The notes beneath the pieces were generated by a model. It had not been told where the DNA came from and made no database searches. It was given only the letters and a program-made list of their open reading frames with translations. Shown here one piece after another: positions 7,965-16,951 of a stretch of 64,000 nt of DNA. How positions within the stretch are numbered: position 1 is the first letter of the stretch; each line of letters begins with the position of its first letter. A program made the translations under genes and the position numbers. Origin of the DNA: Tenericutes bacterium HGW-Tenericutes-1 (GTDB lineage Bacteria; Bacillota_I; Bacilli_A; Izemoplasmatales; Hujiaoplasmataceae). Location: NCBI GenBank assembly GCA_002839155.1, contig PGXM01000004.1, positions 1-64,000 of the forward strand, given 5' to 3'.

Positions 7965-8434
7965 CAACAAAAACGCTTCACGAAGCATGTAAATTATTAA
8001 ATCAGCAATTCAATCACGTACCTGTTGTTTATGGGTCACTTTGTTTATCGCATTATATTGAAAATCATTTAGGCATTAAAGACATTGATTTGTTGTTGCC
8101 AATTCAAATGATTGAAGAACAAAAAGATAAATTAATATCAGTCTTTAAAGAGCATGGATTCGAATATTTCGAAAGCGAGTTATTAACATTTAGAAAAGAT
8201 AACATCGATGTTGAAATTGCTCGATTAGAAGATTGGGTACATTTATGTAACTTTATGCTAGATACCTCAACCGTTCATTTAGAATCTTGTACTTATAAGG
8301 TATTAAGTGTTGATGATTTAAGAAGACTTTATATCTTTTTGAATCAAGATCAAAGAAGAAATACAATCAAAAGACAAAAAGATTTATTGAAAATCGAATT
8401 AATTGACAACTATCTATTACAAAGATCTAAGTAG
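7961..8434 (+). CDS. Nucleotidyltransferase-fold protein (putative)
   Basis: A 157-residue protein. VVYGSLCLSHYI followed by IKDIDLLLP recalls the GS...DxD core of minimal nucleotidyltransferases, with a later acidic strand (DNIDVEIARLEDW). The GSx10DxD spacing is loose and catalysis is not assured. It overlaps the DUF1801 gene by four bases and ends 12 bases before the pirin gene, so it is the middle of a three-gene operon. I do not know its substrate. An aminoglycoside-adenylyltransferase-like or HEPN/MNT-like role would be guesswork. Confidence 0.5.
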   Translation: MTTKTLHEACKLLNQQFNHVPVVYGSLCLSHYIENHLGIKDIDLLLPIQMIEEQKDKLISVFKEHGFEYFESELLTFRKDNIDVEIARLEDWVHLCNFMLDTSTVHLESCTYKVLSVDDLRRLYIFLNQDQRRNTIKRQKDLLKIELIDNYLLQRSK

Positions 8435-8446
8435 GAGGTTGTACTC

Positions 8447-9469
8447 ATGAACAAAAATATTCTCAAACTTCAGAAAATCGGATTTCAATGGCCGATGGAA
8501 AATCCCTTTATTTTTTGTGCACATCATCATGATTTTTATCCAGAAGGCAATGAACAATTAGGTCCGAATGTTTCATTAAAAGGAAGAGATATCGGAAGTG
8601 ACTTCTCCAATAAAAATGGATTTAGTATGTATCATGGTGATGTTGTTCCTGGGTTCCCCGCTCACCCTCACCGTGGTTTTGAGACGGTTACGATTGTGCT
8701 TGAAGGTGTTGTCGATCATTTTGATTCAAAAGGGGCAAAAGGTCGGTATGGAAACGGGGATGTTCAGTGGTTGACAACCGGAAAAGGATGTCAACACGCT
8801 GAAATGTTTCCGCTAATAAATCAGGACAAACCCAATACCTTAGAACTATTTCAAATTTGGTTGAATTTGCCTGCGAAGGACAAATTCGTTGAACCCGATT
8901 ATAAAATGTTATGGAATGAATTTGTTCCAGTCGTCATAAGCAGTGATAGTCATGGGAATAAGACTGAAATTAGAGTGATAGCTGGTGAGTTAATGGGTCA
9001 AAAAGCTGACACGCCAAACCAAGCTTCTTGGGCATCAAATCTAGAAAACCATGTTAAGATTCAATTAATTAAAATGGATTCTAATGCGAATTATGTCATT
9101 CCAAAAAGTAGTAAATCGATCAATCGTAATCTGTATTTTTATCAAGGCGAAGATAAAATCATCATTGATGGGACAGAGATTGCAGTAAGTCATCGTATAA
9201 AACTTGTTGGTGATGAAGATATCATCATTCAAAACGGTTCGAAAGCAAGTTATTTGTTACTACTTGAGGCAGAACCAATTAATGAGCCAGTATTCCAGTA
9301 TGGTCCATTTGTTATGACAACGAAAGATGAAGTTGTGAAAGCCTATCAAGATTATCAAGAGACTCAATTTGGTGGTTGGCCATGGAAAAGGTATGATCCA
9401 GTGAATGAGGCGTTCGATGGAAGATTTGCACAATATTCAGATGGTAGAATTGAAAAACCAAAGCAATAA
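8447..9469 (+). CDS. Pirin family protein
   Basis: A 340-residue bicupin. The N-terminal cupin has the pirin signature HPHRGFETVTIVLEG near residue 70, then GDVQWLTTGKGCQHAEMFP with the metal-binding His and Glu positions. A second cupin follows at ~210-290 (LYFYQGEDKIIIDGTEIAV). The family binds iron and several members have quercetinase activity or act as redox-sensing co-regulators; the role here is open. GGAGG stands before the ATG. It is the last gene of the DUF1801 operon and is followed by a strong terminator. Confidence 0.9.
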   Translation: MNKNILKLQKIGFQWPMENPFIFCAHHHDFYPEGNEQLGPNVSLKGRDIGSDFSNKNGFSMYHGDVVPGFPAHPHRGFETVTIVLEGVVDHFDSKGAKGRYGNGDVQWLTTGKGCQHAEMFPLINQDKPNTLELFQIWLNLPAKDKFVEPDYKMLWNEFVPVVISSDSHGNKTEIRVIAGELMGQKADTPNQASWASNLENHVKIQLIKMDSNANYVIPKSSKSINRNLYFYQGEDKIIIDGTEIAVSHRIKLVGDEDIIIQNGSKASYLLLLEAEPINEPVFQYGPFVMTTKDEVVKAYQDYQETQFGGWPWKRYDPVNEAFDGRFAQYSDGRIEKPKQ

Positions 9470-9490
9470 GAACTGAAATATATTGATTTT

Positions 9491-9518
9491 AACCGGACTC
9501 AAAAAAGTCCGGTTTTGT
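9491..9518 (+). terminator. Intrinsic terminator after pirin
   Basis: AACCGGAC pairs perfectly with GTCCGGTT around an eight-base A-rich loop, followed by TTG and T-rich sequence. Confidence 0.85.
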
Positions 9519-9519
9519 T

Positions 9520-9687
9520 ATGAAAGTTTTCATCAATAAAAATGATGAGTTATTTGGTTGTCAAAGATATCAATCGTTGTTATAATTTAAAATAACATAT
9601 CAAAATTAGACTTTAATATCATCAGTTATTATTTTTTTTTATGAAAATGGCTTTCATACTTTCTGTATGAAAGACTTGTAGTATAAT
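9520..9687 (+). promoter_or_regulatory. nrdJ promoter with repeated ATGAAA/TTTCAT palindromes
   Basis: Three inverted repeats share ATGAAA half-sites: ATGAAA-n2-TTTCAT (9520-9533), ATGAAA-n5-TTTCAT (9641-9657) and CTTTCATAC-n5-GTATGAAAG (9651-9673), the last with perfect 9-base arms. The last overlaps the -35 region of a promoter whose -10 is TATAAT at 9682-9687. None matches the usual NrdR box. This looks like the operator of an unidentified regulator of the ribonucleotide reductase. Confidence 0.6.
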
Positions 9688-9731
9688 GTAACTATCCCAA
9701 AAAATTAAATCAAAGAAAAGAGAGAACAATT

Positions 9732-12248
9732 ATGCATAAGTACGAAATATCACTTGTTGAAAAACTAAATCAGGATATCGCTAAAAACTTTCCCCATCTT
9801 TTCTTAATTGATGACACCATGAAAAAAACTTTTGATGGTGTTTCTCGTCTTGTCATGCTTGATAGATATACTCAAAAAGATATCAATCACGCGACTTTGG
9901 GTGTTGGTAATTTGGTTATATGTGTTGTGAAAGATGATCCAAAATTTCCATCTCGTGGAATTGGGTATATCACTAGAATCGTTGATGAGAAAGTTTATAT
10001 TCGCTTGGAAGAAGAATATTTAGGCATCGCAAATGACTTGCTTGAAAGCGGAGAAATCGTTCGTATCAAGAATTCTATTGATAAACCAATGGAGATTTTT
10101 TATGAACAAATAGCAATGCGTGTTGCTAGTAATCTTGGTTCTGGTGAAACGGTTGACCATTTTAAAGAGTTCTACCGTGAAGTCGCTGAACAAAATTTAG
10201 TTCCAGCGGGTCGCGTATTATTTGGTGCCGGTTCACAAAGTGCTGTAACTTATTTTAATTGTTTTGTTATGCCTTTTATTAAGGACTCACGCGTTGGTAT
10301 CAGCGAACATCGGCAACAAGTCATGGAAATTATGTCACGTGGTGGCGGTGTTGGAACCAATGGTTCAACACTTCGTCCAAAAAACTCTTTAGCCAAAGGT
10401 GTCAACGGTAAGTCTTCAGGCGCAGTAAGTTGGCTTCAAGATTTATCACAATTAACGAATTTAGTTGAACAAGGCGGATCGCGTCGCGGAGCGCAAATGA
10501 TTATGATGGCTTCGTGGCATCCAGATATTATCGAATTTATAATTTCAAAGATGCAAAATCCTAAAATTTTGCAATTCTTAATCAATACGATTCAAGATGA
10601 AGATATCGTTAGAGAAGCCAAAGAAAAACTGAAATTCATTCCATTAACGAACGATGAAGTTGAAATGTACGAAACGCTTAAAGAAACTGAGCTTAAAAAC
10701 CCCGGAACTTTAAAGCGCTCCGTATTTGATAAAGTCAAAGAATTATTAATGAATGGTGGCCGTTACGAAGTTAAGAACTCTGAATACTTTAATGGTGCAA
10801 ATATTTCTGTTGCGATTACAAAAGAATTCATGGAAGCTGTCGATAAAGATTTAATGTATGATCTTCGTTATCCAGATATTGATAATTACTCTCAAGGTGA
10901 AAAAGCAGCTTATGATGAAAAATGGCATGATATAGGAGATGTAAGAGAATGGAAAGCCTTGGGCTATGGCGTTAGAGTTTATAAGACGTTAAGAGCTCGA
11001 GAACTTTGGAATTTGATTAATATTTGTGCAACTTATTCCGCAGAACCTGGAATATTCTTTATTGATAACGCGAATGACATGACCAACGCTAAAGGTTATA
11101 ATCAAAAAGTTGTTTCGACGAATCCTTGTGGTGAACAACCACTTGCGCCTTATTCAGTTTGTAATTTAGCCGCAATCAATTTAGCGAATATGGTTGATTT
11201 TGCGAACAATGATGTCGACTGGGATAAATTAAAAACAACAATTCGGGTCAGCGTAAGAATGCAAGATAACGTTATTGATAAGACCACGTATTTCTTGGAC
11301 CAAAACAAACGTCAAGCTTTAGGAGAAAGACGTGTTGGTATGGGAATTATGGGGCTTCATGATTTAATGATTTATTGCAATATTCGTTATGGAAGTAAAA
11401 AAGGAAATGATTTCGTCGAAAAATTAATGAAATTTATCGCCGTTAATGCTTATCAAACATCAATTGATTTGGCAAAAGAGAAAGGTAGTTTCCCTTTCTT
11501 AGAACAATACGGATCTCGTCAAAAATTTATCGAGTCCGGATTTATGAAGAAAATGCCAAAAGAAATTCGCGAAGGTGTTTTACAACACGGTATTCGTAAT
11601 TCACATCTCTTAACCATCGCTCCAACAGGATCAACCGGAACCATGGTGGGCGTATCCACGGGATTAGAACCTTACTTTGCATTCAAGTATTTCCGAAGTG
11701 GTCGTTTAGGGAAATACATGGAGGTTGACGCACCGATCGTAGAACAGTATTTAAATCTACATCCAGAATTTAGAGGGAAACCTTTACCTGATATTTTCGT
11801 ATCAGCGATGGAATTAAAAGCAGAAGAACACGCAAATGTTCAATGCATCATTCAACGCTGGGTTGATTCATCGATTTCAAAAACTGTAAACGCTCCAAAA
11901 GGCTATAGCGTCGAACAAGTTGAAGAACTGTATCAATATCTCTATAAACATGGGGCAAAAGGCGGCACAGTCTACGTTGATGGCAGTCGCGATACGCAAG
12001 TACTCACTTTAAAGAAAGACGATGCATCGCCTGTACAATTAGATATGAGCGATATGGGTGTTCACGTTGAAGAAGTAAAAACGCCAAAAGAATCTGATTC
12101 ACAAATCCATTTAAGAAGTAAAGCTGGTAAAAATATCGGTATCGAGATTGGTGATATTTGTCCAATTTGCTTAGAAGGAACGGTAGAAGATATCGGTGGT
12201 TGTCATACTTGCTCCAACTGTAATATTCAACTTAAATGCGGATTATAA
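9732..12248 (+). CDS. nrdJ: Adenosylcobalamin-dependent ribonucleotide reductase (class II)
   Basis: An 838-residue enzyme that reduces ribonucleotides to deoxyribonucleotides with a B12-derived radical, oxygen-independently. The catalytic landmarks are visible: NCFVMP (first active-site cysteine), the substrate loop SRGGGVGTNGSTLRP, NPCGEQPLAPYSVCNLAA (Asn, radical Cys and Glu) and the phosphate loop APTGSTGTMVGVSTGLEP. The C-terminus carries a four-cysteine zinc-ribbon-like tail (CPICLEGTVEDIGGCHTCSNC...CGL) containing the thiol-shuttle cysteines. An N-terminal ~100-residue domain precedes the barrel. The gene is monocistronic, between its own promoter and a bidirectional terminator. A separate oxygen-sensitive class III enzyme is encoded at 37.7-39.8 kb. 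Confidence 0.93.
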   Translation: MHKYEISLVEKLNQDIAKNFPHLFLIDDTMKKTFDGVSRLVMLDRYTQKDINHATLGVGNLVICVVKDDPKFPSRGIGYITRIVDEKVYIRLEEEYLGIANDLLESGEIVRIKNSIDKPMEIFYEQIAMRVASNLGSGETVDHFKEFYREVAEQNLVPAGRVLFGAGSQSAVTYFNCFVMPFIKDSRVGISEHRQQVMEIMSRGGGVGTNGSTLRPKNSLAKGVNGKSSGAVSWLQDLSQLTNLVEQGGSRRGAQMIMMASWHPDIIEFIISKMQNPKILQFLINTIQDEDIVREAKEKLKFIPLTNDEVEMYETLKETELKNPGTLKRSVFDKVKELLMNGGRYEVKNSEYFNGANISVAITKEFMEAVDKDLMYDLRYPDIDNYSQGEKAAYDEKWHDIGDVREWKALGYGVRVYKTLRARELWNLINICATYSAEPGIFFIDNANDMTNAKGYNQKVVSTNPCGEQPLAPYSVCNLAAINLANMVDFANNDVDWDKLKTTIRVSVRMQDNVIDKTTYFLDQNKRQALGERRVGMGIMGLHDLMIYCNIRYGSKKGNDFVEKLMKFIAVNAYQTSIDLAKEKGSFPFLEQYGSRQKFIESGFMKKMPKEIREGVLQHGIRNSHLLTIAPTGSTGTMVGVSTGLEPYFAFKYFRSGRLGKYMEVDAPIVEQYLNLHPEFRGKPLPDIFVSAMELKAEEHANVQCIIQRWVDSSISKTVNAPKGYSVEQVEELYQYLYKHGAKGGTVYVDGSRDTQVLTLKKDDASPVQLDMSDMGVHVEEVKTPKESDSQIHLRSKAGKNIGIEIGDICPICLEGTVEDIGGCHTCSNCNIQLKCGL

Positions 12249-12262
12249 AAATATAACGAAAG

Positions 12263-12291
12263 AAAAGGGACGAAATTAATCGTCCCTTTTT
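12263..12291. terminator. Bidirectional terminator
   Basis: AAAAGGGACGA pairs with TCGTCCCTTTT, with A/T runs on both sides. It serves nrdJ from the left and the GGDEF/EAL gene from the right, whose stop codon lies inside the hairpin. Confidence 0.85.
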
Positions 12292-14294
12292 TCATTTGAA
12301 GGTTGTCTCATTTTTTCTAATAAGAGATTAACTGACTGAATCGGAATCGGTTTGCTCATTAAAAAGCCTTGTCCTAATTCAACTTTGTTGTTGACCAAAT
12401 AATCATACTGATCTTGTGTTTCAATACCTTCAGCGACGAGTTGATGATCGAGTTTTTTTACTAACTCAATGACCGAACTAACAATCATTTCGTCTTTGCC
12501 TTTATTTTCAACTTGGCTGATAAAACTTCGGTCAAGCTTAACGATATCAACCGGTAATAATTTAATATGCGTTAACGATGAATAGCCGGTGCCAAAGTCA
12601 TCTAATGCTATTTTTACGCCAAGTTCTTTTAGTTTCTCAACCCGCATTATGACTTTATGCATGTCGGTGATGAGTGCGGTCTCGGTAATCTCTACAACGA
12701 CGGTTGATAAATCGTCATTAAATTCCTTTAGATAGGACTCAATGATAGCGAAACTGACATCACTAATTAAGGTTTTACTCGAGAGATTGATAGATAATGT
12801 AATATCATTAAATCCGTTTGCATTCCAGGCCTTTTTTTGTGATAAAGCTGATTGGAATACCCATCGTTCAATGGCATAAATTTGACCTGTGTTTTCAGCT
12901 AGTGGAATAAATTCGGCTGGTGAGATAAATCCTCTAGATACTTCATTCCATCTTAATAAAGCTTCAAATCCGTGGATAGTATTATCAGCTAGAGTGAAAA
13001 TCGGTTGATAATATAATTCAAATTCGGATGATTCAATAGCGTTTTGAAGTTTTTTTGCCATTTCAATATGATACAAATTATTTTGTTCAATGGTTTCCTC
13101 AAAAAACATGATTCTGTCTTTGCCTTCGCTTTTTGAACTATACATGGCAATATCGGCATTCTTTGAAAGTAGATTAACTTCAGTTCCGTTATCAGGATAT
13201 AACGCAACCCCAATACTCAATGATATATAGAATGAATGATTGTAAATATACCAAGTTTTTCCCGCTTCTTGTTTTATTTTATCAATTAAATCAAATACTT
13301 GATCTTTTTTCGTATAATTGCCAATAATTATAGCGAATTCATCGCCACCTAGTCTTGCGACATAATCTTTTGATTTTATGACTTTTGAAATACAGTTAGC
13401 AAGATATTTTAGTAATTCATCACCAACATGATGTCCTAATGAATCATTAACATACTTAAAATTATCGAGATCGAGATACAGTAACGCAAATTTAGATTCA
13501 ATTTTTGCAAGGCGACGTTTCACCTCATTTTCCAAAGCTACACGGTTTGGGAGACCGGTTAATGTATCGGTATATGCAATTCCTTTTAAAGTATTCTCAG
13601 CGTTTCTTCTTTCGGTAATATCGACACCGAAAGAGACGTATTCAGTATTACCAGAATCTTTTCTATCTAAAATACCACTATTCCAAATAACGTATACCTT
13701 GCTTCCTGATTTCGTAATCAGTTCGGTTTCGTAGTTTACAAGTCTACCTTCAACTTGAAGACGTTTAAACACTTGAGATAAATTGGCTATATTATCACTA
13801 GTTGTAATGAAGTCTTGCCAATTGGAATAAAACTGTAAATCATCTTTATAACCCAAAACTTCGAAAGCATAAGGGTTTACGGATTTTAATTCTCCATTTT
13901 GATCCCATATAATAATAATGACTGGAGCTTTTCCAATAATTTCTTCGGTAATCGCTTTTTGAATGAGTAATTCCTCTTCGGTAGAAGATAATACTTTTTT
14001 TGTTAGAATCATTTTATCAACAAAGTCTTTGATGATGTCAATTCTTCGTCTAACGGTTAGAAAAATGAAAACGACAGTTAATATAACAAATAACCACCCT
14101 TTTGCGGTTGCTATTCTTAACTCAAGATCATTATCTGAAACTAACCAATATAATAAAAAATCAGAGATTGTAATCCATAACAAACCAAAAATACTGTACC
14201 AAATCGCAATTCTTAACGAGTCCTTTAAGGGGTTAATTTTACGGTTTGTGTCCAGTAGATTAGTGTTTTCTTTATTTTGTTTGTTCTTACTCAT
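12276..14294 (-). CDS. Membrane PAS-GGDEF-EAL c-di-GMP enzyme
   Basis: A 672-residue protein with two N-terminal membrane helices (~30-85), a PAS domain (~115-230, EIIGKAPVIIIIWDQNGELKSVNP), a GGDEF domain and an EAL domain. The GGDEF motif is intact (ARLGGDEFAIII), so cyclase activity is possible. The EAL domain has GFEALLRW, ITETALITD and DDFGTGYSS, the metal-binding residues of an active phosphodiesterase. The inhibitory site is KSKD rather than RxxD. It would make or break c-di-GMP in response to a PAS ligand. A GAGGTG site precedes the ATG. It is transcribed alone, opposite to nrdJ. Confidence 0.9.
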   Translation of the reverse strand: MSKNKQNKENTNLLDTNRKINPLKDSLRIAIWYSIFGLLWITISDFLLYWLVSDNDLELRIATAKGWLFVILTVVFIFLTVRRRIDIIKDFVDKMILTKKVLSSTEEELLIQKAITEEIIGKAPVIIIIWDQNGELKSVNPYAFEVLGYKDDLQFYSNWQDFITTSDNIANLSQVFKRLQVEGRLVNYETELITKSGSKVYVIWNSGILDRKDSGNTEYVSFGVDITERRNAENTLKGIAYTDTLTGLPNRVALENEVKRRLAKIESKFALLYLDLDNFKYVNDSLGHHVGDELLKYLANCISKVIKSKDYVARLGGDEFAIIIGNYTKKDQVFDLIDKIKQEAGKTWYIYNHSFYISLSIGVALYPDNGTEVNLLSKNADIAMYSSKSEGKDRIMFFEETIEQNNLYHIEMAKKLQNAIESSEFELYYQPIFTLADNTIHGFEALLRWNEVSRGFISPAEFIPLAENTGQIYAIERWVFQSALSQKKAWNANGFNDITLSINLSSKTLISDVSFAIIESYLKEFNDDLSTVVVEITETALITDMHKVIMRVEKLKELGVKIALDDFGTGYSSLTHIKLLPVDIVKLDRSFISQVENKGKDEMIVSSVIELVKKLDHQLVAEGIETQDQYDYLVNNKVELGQGFLMSKPIPIQSVNLLLEKMRQPSNEKRDD

Positions 14295-14494
14295 TGATTC
14301 ACCTCAAATTATTAGCAAGCGTGTGTCGAAATAATTAACTATGAGCAAGACTTGATGTTCTATAATGTGTGACTAAATAAGGAAAATTTATATTATAACT
14401 TTATTCTATTATACAATAGAAACTGATATTTTTAATATAACTTGTATTTTTTTACCATTTGTTCTAATAATGTCTTTGATATTACTGAATTATC

Positions 14495-14523
14495 TTGAAG
14501 TTTAGAAGTCGATTAAGTACAAT
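14495..14523 (+). promoter_or_regulatory. tRNA-Ala promoter
   Basis: TTGAAG (14495) and TACAAT (14518) with a 17-base spacer, ending 12 bases before the tRNA. Confidence 0.6.
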
Positions 14524-14535
14524 GGTAGTGGTTGT

Positions 14536-14611
14536 GGGGGTGTGGCTCAGCTGGGAGAGCGCTTGCTTCGCATGTAAGAGGTCGCCGGTTCGAATCCGGT
14601 CATCTCCACCA
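14536..14611 (+). tRNA. tRNA-Ala (anticodon CGC)
   Basis: A 76-base cloverleaf with encoded CCA. The anticodon loop TTCGCAT gives CGC, reading GCG. The acceptor stem GGGGGTG/CATCTCC contains the G3-U70 wobble that defines alanine identity. A CGC anticodon is unexpected in such an AT-rich genome, where a UGC tRNA usually suffices. Confidence 0.9.
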
Positions 14612-14652
14612 ACTATTATTAATTTTTTTACGTCTTAATCAAGGAGACAATT

Positions 14653-15702
14653 ATGGAACAATCTGAACCAAAACATAAAAGAAGAGTACGATATAGTGGA
14701 ACGCATCCGAAAACATTTCAAGAAAAATATAAAGAACTACAGCCTGAAAAATACGAAGAAACACTCTCGAAAGTCATTCAAAAAGGCAATACACCCGCTG
14801 GAATGCATCGTCCAATTTGTGTAAATGAAATTATGGAAATCTTAAAAATTAAACCCGGTGATATTGGATTAGACGCAACATTAGGTTATGGCGGTCATAC
14901 AATGGTGATGCTAAATCATCTTGAGAATAAAGGACATTTATATTGTATTGATGCTGATCCGATTGAACTTCCTAAAACAAAAGAAAGATTGGAAAAGTTG
15001 GGCTATGGTCCTGAAATATTGGCTGTTCAAAACCTTAACTTCTCCCAAATTGATCAAGTTCTCAATAAAGAAGAAAAATTTGATTTTGTTTTAGCTGATT
15101 TAGGTGTATCATCAATGCAAATTGATAATCCAGAACGCGGATTTTCATTCAAACAAGATGGACCACTTGATTTGCGAATGAATCCAACGGTGGGATTAAC
15201 TGCTGCGCAAAGGTTACGATCAATGAAAGAAGATGAAATTGTTGGTATGTTAGTTGAAAACGCGGATGAGCCGCACGCAGATTTAATTGCTCGTGAGATT
15301 GTTCAGGAACTAAGAAAAGGACAAAAAATCGAAACAACCAAACAACTTCAAAAGGTCATTGCGGATGCTTTAAAAGCTTTACCAATTAGAGATAAAGAAG
15401 AAGAAATAAAAAAGGCATGTCAACGATCATTTCAAGCTTTAAGAATCGATGTCAACCGAGAATATGATGTATTATTTGAGTTTCTAGAAAAACTACCAAC
15501 GGTTTTATCAAAAGGTGGACGCGTAGCAATTTTATCATTCCATTCTGGGGAAGATAGACTCGTTAAAAAATCATTTCAATATTTTTATAGATTGGGTGAG
15601 TATTCTAGTATCGCTCCCGAGTTTATTCGACCAAGTTTTGAAGAACAAAATTCGAACAGTCGTTCAAGATCAGCAAAACTAAGATGGGCAATTAGAGCTT
15701 AA
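14653..15702 (+). CDS. rsmH: 16S rRNA m4C1402 methyltransferase RsmH
   Basis: A 349-residue S-adenosylmethionine-dependent enzyme that methylates N4 of C1402 in the decoding centre of 16S rRNA. Family motifs are clear: MHRPICVNEIMEIL, the SAM-binding loop DATLGYGGHTMVML, CIDADP, FVLADLGVSSMQID, NPERGFSFKQDGPLDLRMNP and ILSFHSGEDRLVKKSF. It has a basic N-terminal extension of about 50 residues that typical RsmH lacks. It is not in a cell-division (dcw) cluster but stands alone behind tRNA-Ala, with AAGGAG before the ATG. It could be a diverged second copy. Confidence 0.88.
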   Translation: MEQSEPKHKRRVRYSGTHPKTFQEKYKELQPEKYEETLSKVIQKGNTPAGMHRPICVNEIMEILKIKPGDIGLDATLGYGGHTMVMLNHLENKGHLYCIDADPIELPKTKERLEKLGYGPEILAVQNLNFSQIDQVLNKEEKFDFVLADLGVSSMQIDNPERGFSFKQDGPLDLRMNPTVGLTAAQRLRSMKEDEIVGMLVENADEPHADLIAREIVQELRKGQKIETTKQLQKVIADALKALPIRDKEEEIKKACQRSFQALRIDVNREYDVLFEFLEKLPTVLSKGGRVAILSFHSGEDRLVKKSFQYFYRLGEYSSIAPEFIRPSFEEQNSNSRSRSAKLRWAIRA

Positions 15703-15834
15703 TGATATTATAAAACGAAACAATTCAATAAAGTCTAATTTGATTTTAATCAAAAACAATAATAGAAACAATAATATTAAAGAGAGGATAATTAAATCAT
15801 CTATTAAAAGACGTTTTGATTATACAGGATAATC

Positions 15835-16839
15835 ATGAAATTATTAGAACCGTTTATAATCAAGGATTTAACAATTAAAAACCGAATTGTTATGGCTCCT
15901 ATGTGTATGTATGTCGCATCAACCGAAGGGGATGTTCAACCGTTTCACTTAGTTCATTATCCTACGAGAGGATTTGGTGGTGTTGGGTTGGTTATCACCG
16001 AGGCAACAGCGGTTGAAAGTCGCGGAAGAATTTCAAGTCATGATTTAGGAATTTGGAATGATTCACACATAGAAGGATTAAAAAAATTAGTTCAAAGCGT
16101 TCATCAATCTGGGGCGTTGATTGGAATTCAACTTGCACATGCTGGTAGGAAATGCAAAGCTGAAAACGAAACAATTATTGCTCCTTCTAGTCTTGGATTT
16201 AGTCAAGATTATCAAACGCCAAAAGAAATGTCGCTTGAAGATATCAAAGTAGTAATTAATGCTTTTAAGAATGGCGCTAGACGGGCAAAATTTGCGGGTT
16301 ATGATATCATAGAAATACATGGGGCACACGGATACTTAATCAACCAGTTTTTATCTCCACTTTCAAACCAAAGAAATGATCAATATGGTGGAAATGCAGT
16401 TAACCGAAGAAGATTTTTAAGCGAAGTCATAGAAGCAGTCAGATCAGAATGGAATGGGCCTCTCATTTTAAGACTTTCAGCAGAAGAATATGCGATAAAT
16501 GGTAATCACATCGAAGATACTATCGAACTCGTAAAATCGCTTAATCACCAAGTTGACGCTATTAATGTAAGTTCAGGTGGCGTTGTTCCGGTTAAGTTTG
16601 ATGTCTATCCAGGTTATCAAATGGAATATGCAAAAAGAATCAAGGCATTGGGTTACATAGTCATTGGCGGTGGACTCATTACGACAGATGTTGAATGTGA
16701 AAAGTATTTGGATAACGGATCTGTTGATGCTATCTTTTTAGGAAGAAAATTATTGAATGATCCTTATTTTGTTCTTCATACAGCCGCTAAAAACAATAGA
16801 AAAGATTTAGTAATACAACCTTACGAACGAGGATTTTAG
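15835..16839 (+). CDS. Old yellow enzyme-family NADH:flavin oxidoreductase
   Basis: A 334-residue FMN-binding TIM barrel close to YqjM/NamA. Motifs in order: KNRIVMAPMCMYVAS (with the regulatory cysteine of the YqjM class), FHLVHYPTRGFGGVGLVITE, GIQLAHAGRK, FAGYDIIEIHGAHGYLINQFLSPLSNQRNDQYGG (substrate His pair replaced by the HGAH motif), and IGGGLI plus DAIFLGRKLLNDP (FMN phosphate binding). It reduces activated C=C bonds with NAD(P)H; the physiological substrate is unknown. AGGATAATC precedes the ATG. Single gene, with a strong terminator behind. Confidence 0.9.
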   Translation: MKLLEPFIIKDLTIKNRIVMAPMCMYVASTEGDVQPFHLVHYPTRGFGGVGLVITEATAVESRGRISSHDLGIWNDSHIEGLKKLVQSVHQSGALIGIQLAHAGRKCKAENETIIAPSSLGFSQDYQTPKEMSLEDIKVVINAFKNGARRAKFAGYDIIEIHGAHGYLINQFLSPLSNQRNDQYGGNAVNRRRFLSEVIEAVRSEWNGPLILRLSAEEYAINGNHIEDTIELVKSLNHQVDAINVSSGGVVPVKFDVYPGYQMEYAKRIKALGYIVIGGGLITTDVECEKYLDNGSVDAIFLGRKLLNDPYFVLHTAAKNNRKDLVIQPYERGF

Positions 16840-16844
16840 ATAAC

Positions 16845-16875
16845 AGAGCGAACCAAATCGGTTCGCTCTTTTAAA
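16845..16875 (+). terminator. Intrinsic terminator
   Basis: AGAGCGAACC pairs perfectly with GGTTCGCTCT, followed by TTTT. Confidence 0.85.
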
Positions 16876-16951
16876 TAGCCTTGTCAATTTATGAGATTTT
16901 TGTTAAAATGAAGCCGTTCGTGTTTCTATTATTATCAAAGAAGGATAATGA

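Noticed and set aside
9641-9673. NrdR box
   Set aside because: The palindrome sequence does not resemble the ACACwATATATwGTGT-type NrdR site.
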